Shown piece by piece: positions 60,036-64,000 of a DNA stretch of 64,000 bases. The stretch lies in NCBI GenBank assembly GCA_028023455.1, contig JAQFVV010000180.1:1118001-1182000 (forward strand). Reading direction: 5' to 3'. Every line of letters begins with the position of its first letter. The stretch's first letter is position 1. The stretch comes from Epiperipatus broadwayi. Taxonomy: Eukaryota > Onychophora > Udeonychophora > Euonychophora > Peripatidae. A model generated the notes under the pieces. That model was not told the DNA's origin and ran no database searches. It saw nothing but the letters and a program-made list of their open reading frames with translations. Made by a program: the position numbers and the translations under genes.

Positions 60036-63000
60036 TATATATATTCTAACCTCAACTTTATGCAAGTCGATTGAAAATAATACTGGAACCAAACAAGAAA
60101 TGTTAGTGTGTTTACCTAATAATAGTAATAATATTATGTATACCCGGGTGCCAAATTGTAACTATGAAATCATAATGCCCATCATAGATCATCATCCATG
60201 CTTATTACTATAGGATATAATGAAGAAAGTAAATAAATTGTCTCCAAAAAAATATGTTGATATATCCAATTTAATTTATTCTGGTTTTAATTTTAAACTT
60301 AATAACAATTATGTAAATACTCTCATGGTAAGTTATTACTTTCTTCCAAAACTTTATATAGATATATGATCTCTAATGGTAATCACAAGAATGTTATGTA
60401 TATTTCTAATATATAAATGACTAGAAATAAGGCAGTAATCACTGAAGAGAAGTCGTAACTTATGTTTATAATATATACTATTAGATTATTATTTAATTCA
60501 AAGTAAAATAAAAGAAATGTTATAAATCCTTCCCATTTAACCCAACTACTATTATTTTTGTTCTCAGCATCTATTACTTTTAATAGTCACAATTATATAA
60601 GACTAAATGTCTGTGTTATCTCTTAACTGACAACTCTTAATCTTGTTTCTCTAAACACACCTATAGGCCTACCAACTAACTCTAGATTTCCTATCATTAT
60701 CATAATAGTATTTCTCAATTTTAATATTCACACTATTTGACTTCCAAGCTAGCTCTATTCAATTTTATAACTGAATTACTCAAATTTCTCAAAGTCTTGA
60801 TCTACTAATGAGGTGCAATTATTAATTATTATGATGGTTATGATCCTGTAAACTTGCTAAATTAAAATTTAATGTGAGTTTACCAGTGGGAATCATATTA
60901 AATACCAAAAGCAGAAAAGGGATTTTATGGCTACTGTTAATATTCACAACATTGCAAGGAACCGAATAACTAAATTTAACATATCTAAATTGACTATTTT
61001 CTCTTACTTTATTCTATTTCATATCATCTGTTTGCAAAACTAACTAGTACTTTTAAATCTATTACATTTTATGAGTTGGGTATATTCTTTACCCAAATGA
61101 AATGATCATCCCTTTTATAAAAACATTTCCTGGTTGATATTAATATAGGTGAATTATGGAAGTGAATTATGGAAATCAATCATGAAAATCAATCAACATA
61201 AGACAATTCATAAATTTAAATGCGATCTGGTATTATTATAAAATTGGTTATGGCAGTATATAGAATATAATTTTTTATAAGGCAGTGTAAGATTCTAGAT
61301 ATCCAAAATATCAAAACACAAGACACATATGTAAATTTATAGCAATAACAAATATTTATTATATTTAAATAAGAAAGAAACACACATATATAGTATCACC
61401 ACAATCTCAAATATTATATTCATTATAAAATAAAAATTTAATTTCTCTGTATAGGAAATTCACATTAACTACTATAAAAATAATAATAATAATAAAATCA
61501 TTGTTTTGACCCATATTTGAACTTTAATGTTAATGTGCTTAATCACGGAATTAGAATTCTGCATTTAAATATAAATATGACATTATCTTATAACTTTACC
61601 CAACAGCCTATTCAATTACTAGGCCCTCTTCATTATGACAATTATAAATTTAACTATTCCAACAAGCAATAATATCTTTTATTTCCTATGTAAAGATCAT
61701 ATTCTATCCAAATTTTCTAACCATTCATTAATTGTAAATAATTGTTCGAAATATAAAACAATCATTTTATTTCCATGCATACTAAATATTTATTGCTATC
61801 CTCTGTAATCCTGATAATTCTGTTACCAATCCAGTGATGGTATACATTTGGATAGGCTAGTATGCTGTCACAGCTTGACAATGTCTAATTTTTACCTCCC
61901 ATGAACTTTGAATGCAGATCGGCCAGCTTACAAATGAAAGCAACTCTCTGTCATCCCCCATATCAACACATATATCTGATTAAAACCTTAATCCTGCCAT
62001 AGCAACTTTTATACTAACTTGAAAAATCCCTCCATACACTCTATATTACTATGCAACACTTCATAATGCACACAGGGAAATTAAATAAAATTTTATAACT
62101 TCAAAATGTTAGCATAAACCAGGTAACTGCCTTTTCCTGAGGCTACATATTATGTGAGGAACTAGTCTCTTCACATTTACTTTTAATAGGCATGCAAAAC
62201 ATTTTACCACAACTATATAAATAATTCCCTAATTAAGTAATAAGTATAAATGGAACTGGGATCAAGTCCTTGAGCTCCTAATATCTGCATACATAGTAAT
62301 TAAATGATAAGATAGTTATTTTCTATCTATCCCTTTGAGGTAGTGCAATAACTCTATCTCAGTAATAATCAACATTTGCAGCTTCACACATACACACACA
62401 GGGTGATATAGTCTTGATGCAAAATAACAAAGTTTTAACCAATCATGAACAAAACCCATGAACTATATTAATTTCAAAAGTCAAGCACTGAGCAACATCC
62501 ATCTAAGATTTATGATCCAAACAGATCGCATCTACATGTTAAGGCATAGCAATGACTATTCAAATGACTTTCACAGCTCTACCAGTAGGCATATAATTTT
62601 GATTTTAAAAAAAATCTTTTTTTTTATATGACAAATATATAAGCATTCATGCTTTCTCATTATTATACATTAACACTTTTTTTAAAAAAAAAAAACTTCA
62701 ACAGTTTCTTATAGGTCAAAATCATTTCTTTTTTTTTAAATTTCCTATGACTGTCAAATATCTATTAAACATAATAACAAACATATAAATAAAAGCAAAA
62801 TAAATAAACAATAAAACATTATGCATTGTCTTTTTAATTTGGGTTCCTTCAGAGCTAAGTCTGAATATTTTGCTAGGTCAAGGCCAATTTGACAGAAAAC
62901 ATGTGTGTATTGTACATAAACACCATTTACCATTTTTCAATTCACTGCCCTGGAAAACACATTAGATCTGTCTTACTTTTATGATTGTGGAAGCTCATAA

Positions 63001-64000
63001 AATTCTTTTCATTCAGGATGTAGCTACATTGATACTTGATATTTTCATATTTAATCATGATAATTAAAACTGTTGAAAAATAGTTCTGCAGATTACTTTT
63101 GTTTTTTAAACACTTTTGTTCTCAGGTTCAAATCCAGATGCTTGGTTTACATTTTAATACATAATTTTATTTTTCTTTAAGCTTCATTTTTTTTCTTTTA
63201 CAAGAAGAAAAAAATTCAAATGAAACCAGTGTTCTAGATGCTCTATTTCCACATATATTCTTAGGTTGGATTTTATTAGTGATGAAAAAGAATTGCTAAT
63301 TTATTTTCAGCAATTATTTTCTATACATTTCATAAGTGTCCATTGTGTATTTGATTGATTCAAATAAGCTATATTGGCACATTATTTCCTGATGAAATCA
63401 CAATCAAAAAAAATTATTAATAAGAATAATGGGTATTTAAGTAAATTTATATCAAAATCCAGTTATTCCTGAAAGTTTTTAATTAAGCCACAGATAAAAT
63501 ATTGTTCATGAGATCTCTTTTTTTAAATGAATTTTTAAAAGCCAAATATGAAGATTGAGGTATTGGATACAAAAGCTTTTGCTGAAAACTAATTTTGCCA
63601 CGATTGATTTTGAAGGAGAGACCTGTACTTCCATCTGTATCTTTTAGCACTTCATATTAATTTTTACCTATACACTTCTTAATTTTTAGTCAACTGCTAT
63701 CTGAGACTAACGATCAGAGAAGACGATCAGATATAGAATTAGCAAGAGAAATTCCCCCTTTACTTCATTTGCATTAGCTTTTATAAAAAAAAGTCACCTG
63801 CAAGTTTTTTTGCTTTGATCCTCCTTAACTACCGATTATTTCAGACAACCTTTGACAACATTTGTTATTGTTGGTTTTGGTTTGCTGACTTCAGCACTGA
63901 TTACATTTATTTTATCTTTCTTAACACATTTTCCCTTCTTTGATCTACGAAAAATATTTAAAAGAAAATGTATATATAATTGTGGATATTTTATAAAACT
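60036..64000. other. No gene recognised
   Basis: AT-rich sequence with scattered short A/T runs. Near 63490-63650 (minus) and 63691-63775 (plus) there are readable protein-like segments of 28-56 codons. Neither has clear splice signals or recognised homology. Confidence 0.4.

Overview
The window is AT-rich, intron- and repeat-dominated nuclear DNA from a metazoan, probably an invertebrate. I see no operons, no bacterial genes, and none of the compact uninterrupted ORFs typical of prokaryotes or viruses. Most recognisable sequence is retrotransposon debris: Penelope-like, non-LTR, Ty3/Gypsy and a non-autonomous LTR element, plus one hAT-type DNA element. I cannot fix the phylum. A class I cytokine-receptor-like gene together with abundant GIY-YIG Penelope elements fits an arthropod (perhaps a chelicerate) or another invertebrate bilaterian. 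All coding calls are by eye. The one host gene found lies on the minus strand. Four exons (53854-53989, 45920-45999, 32319-32505, 31849-32109) splice in frame into consecutive fibronectin type III domains that resemble the gp130/Domeless family of class I cytokine receptors. Introns of about 7.9 kb, 13.4 kb and 0.2 kb separate them. The signal peptide, ligand-binding module, transmembrane segment and cytoplasmic tail were not found and should lie outside the window or in exons I could not see. Layout: 954-5067 is a minus-strand non-autonomous LTR element with 1.56-kb LTRs and an almost empty interior. 5068-8130 holds two related Penelope-like (PLE) fragments. 8500-10720, 14880-15920, 16380-19720, 38800-41000 and 42500-44770 are decayed minus-strand LINEs. 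The third is split by a 908-bp hAT element with a perfect 8-bp target duplication, and the fourth by a PLE fold-back. 25100-29100 is a decayed K02A2.6-like Ty3/Gypsy element. Palindromic PLE remnants lie at 24361, 33168, 36660, 38963, 48447 and 58918. Many carry hammerhead ribozyme-like motifs, some with the complete catalytic core and a base-paired extended stem I. The rest is unannotated intronic or intergenic sequence with microsatellites and short tandem arrays. The most interesting signals are the repeated hammerhead motifs in PLE fold-back loci, including a divergent version in a second PLE lineage, and the receptor gene whose introns host several of these elements.
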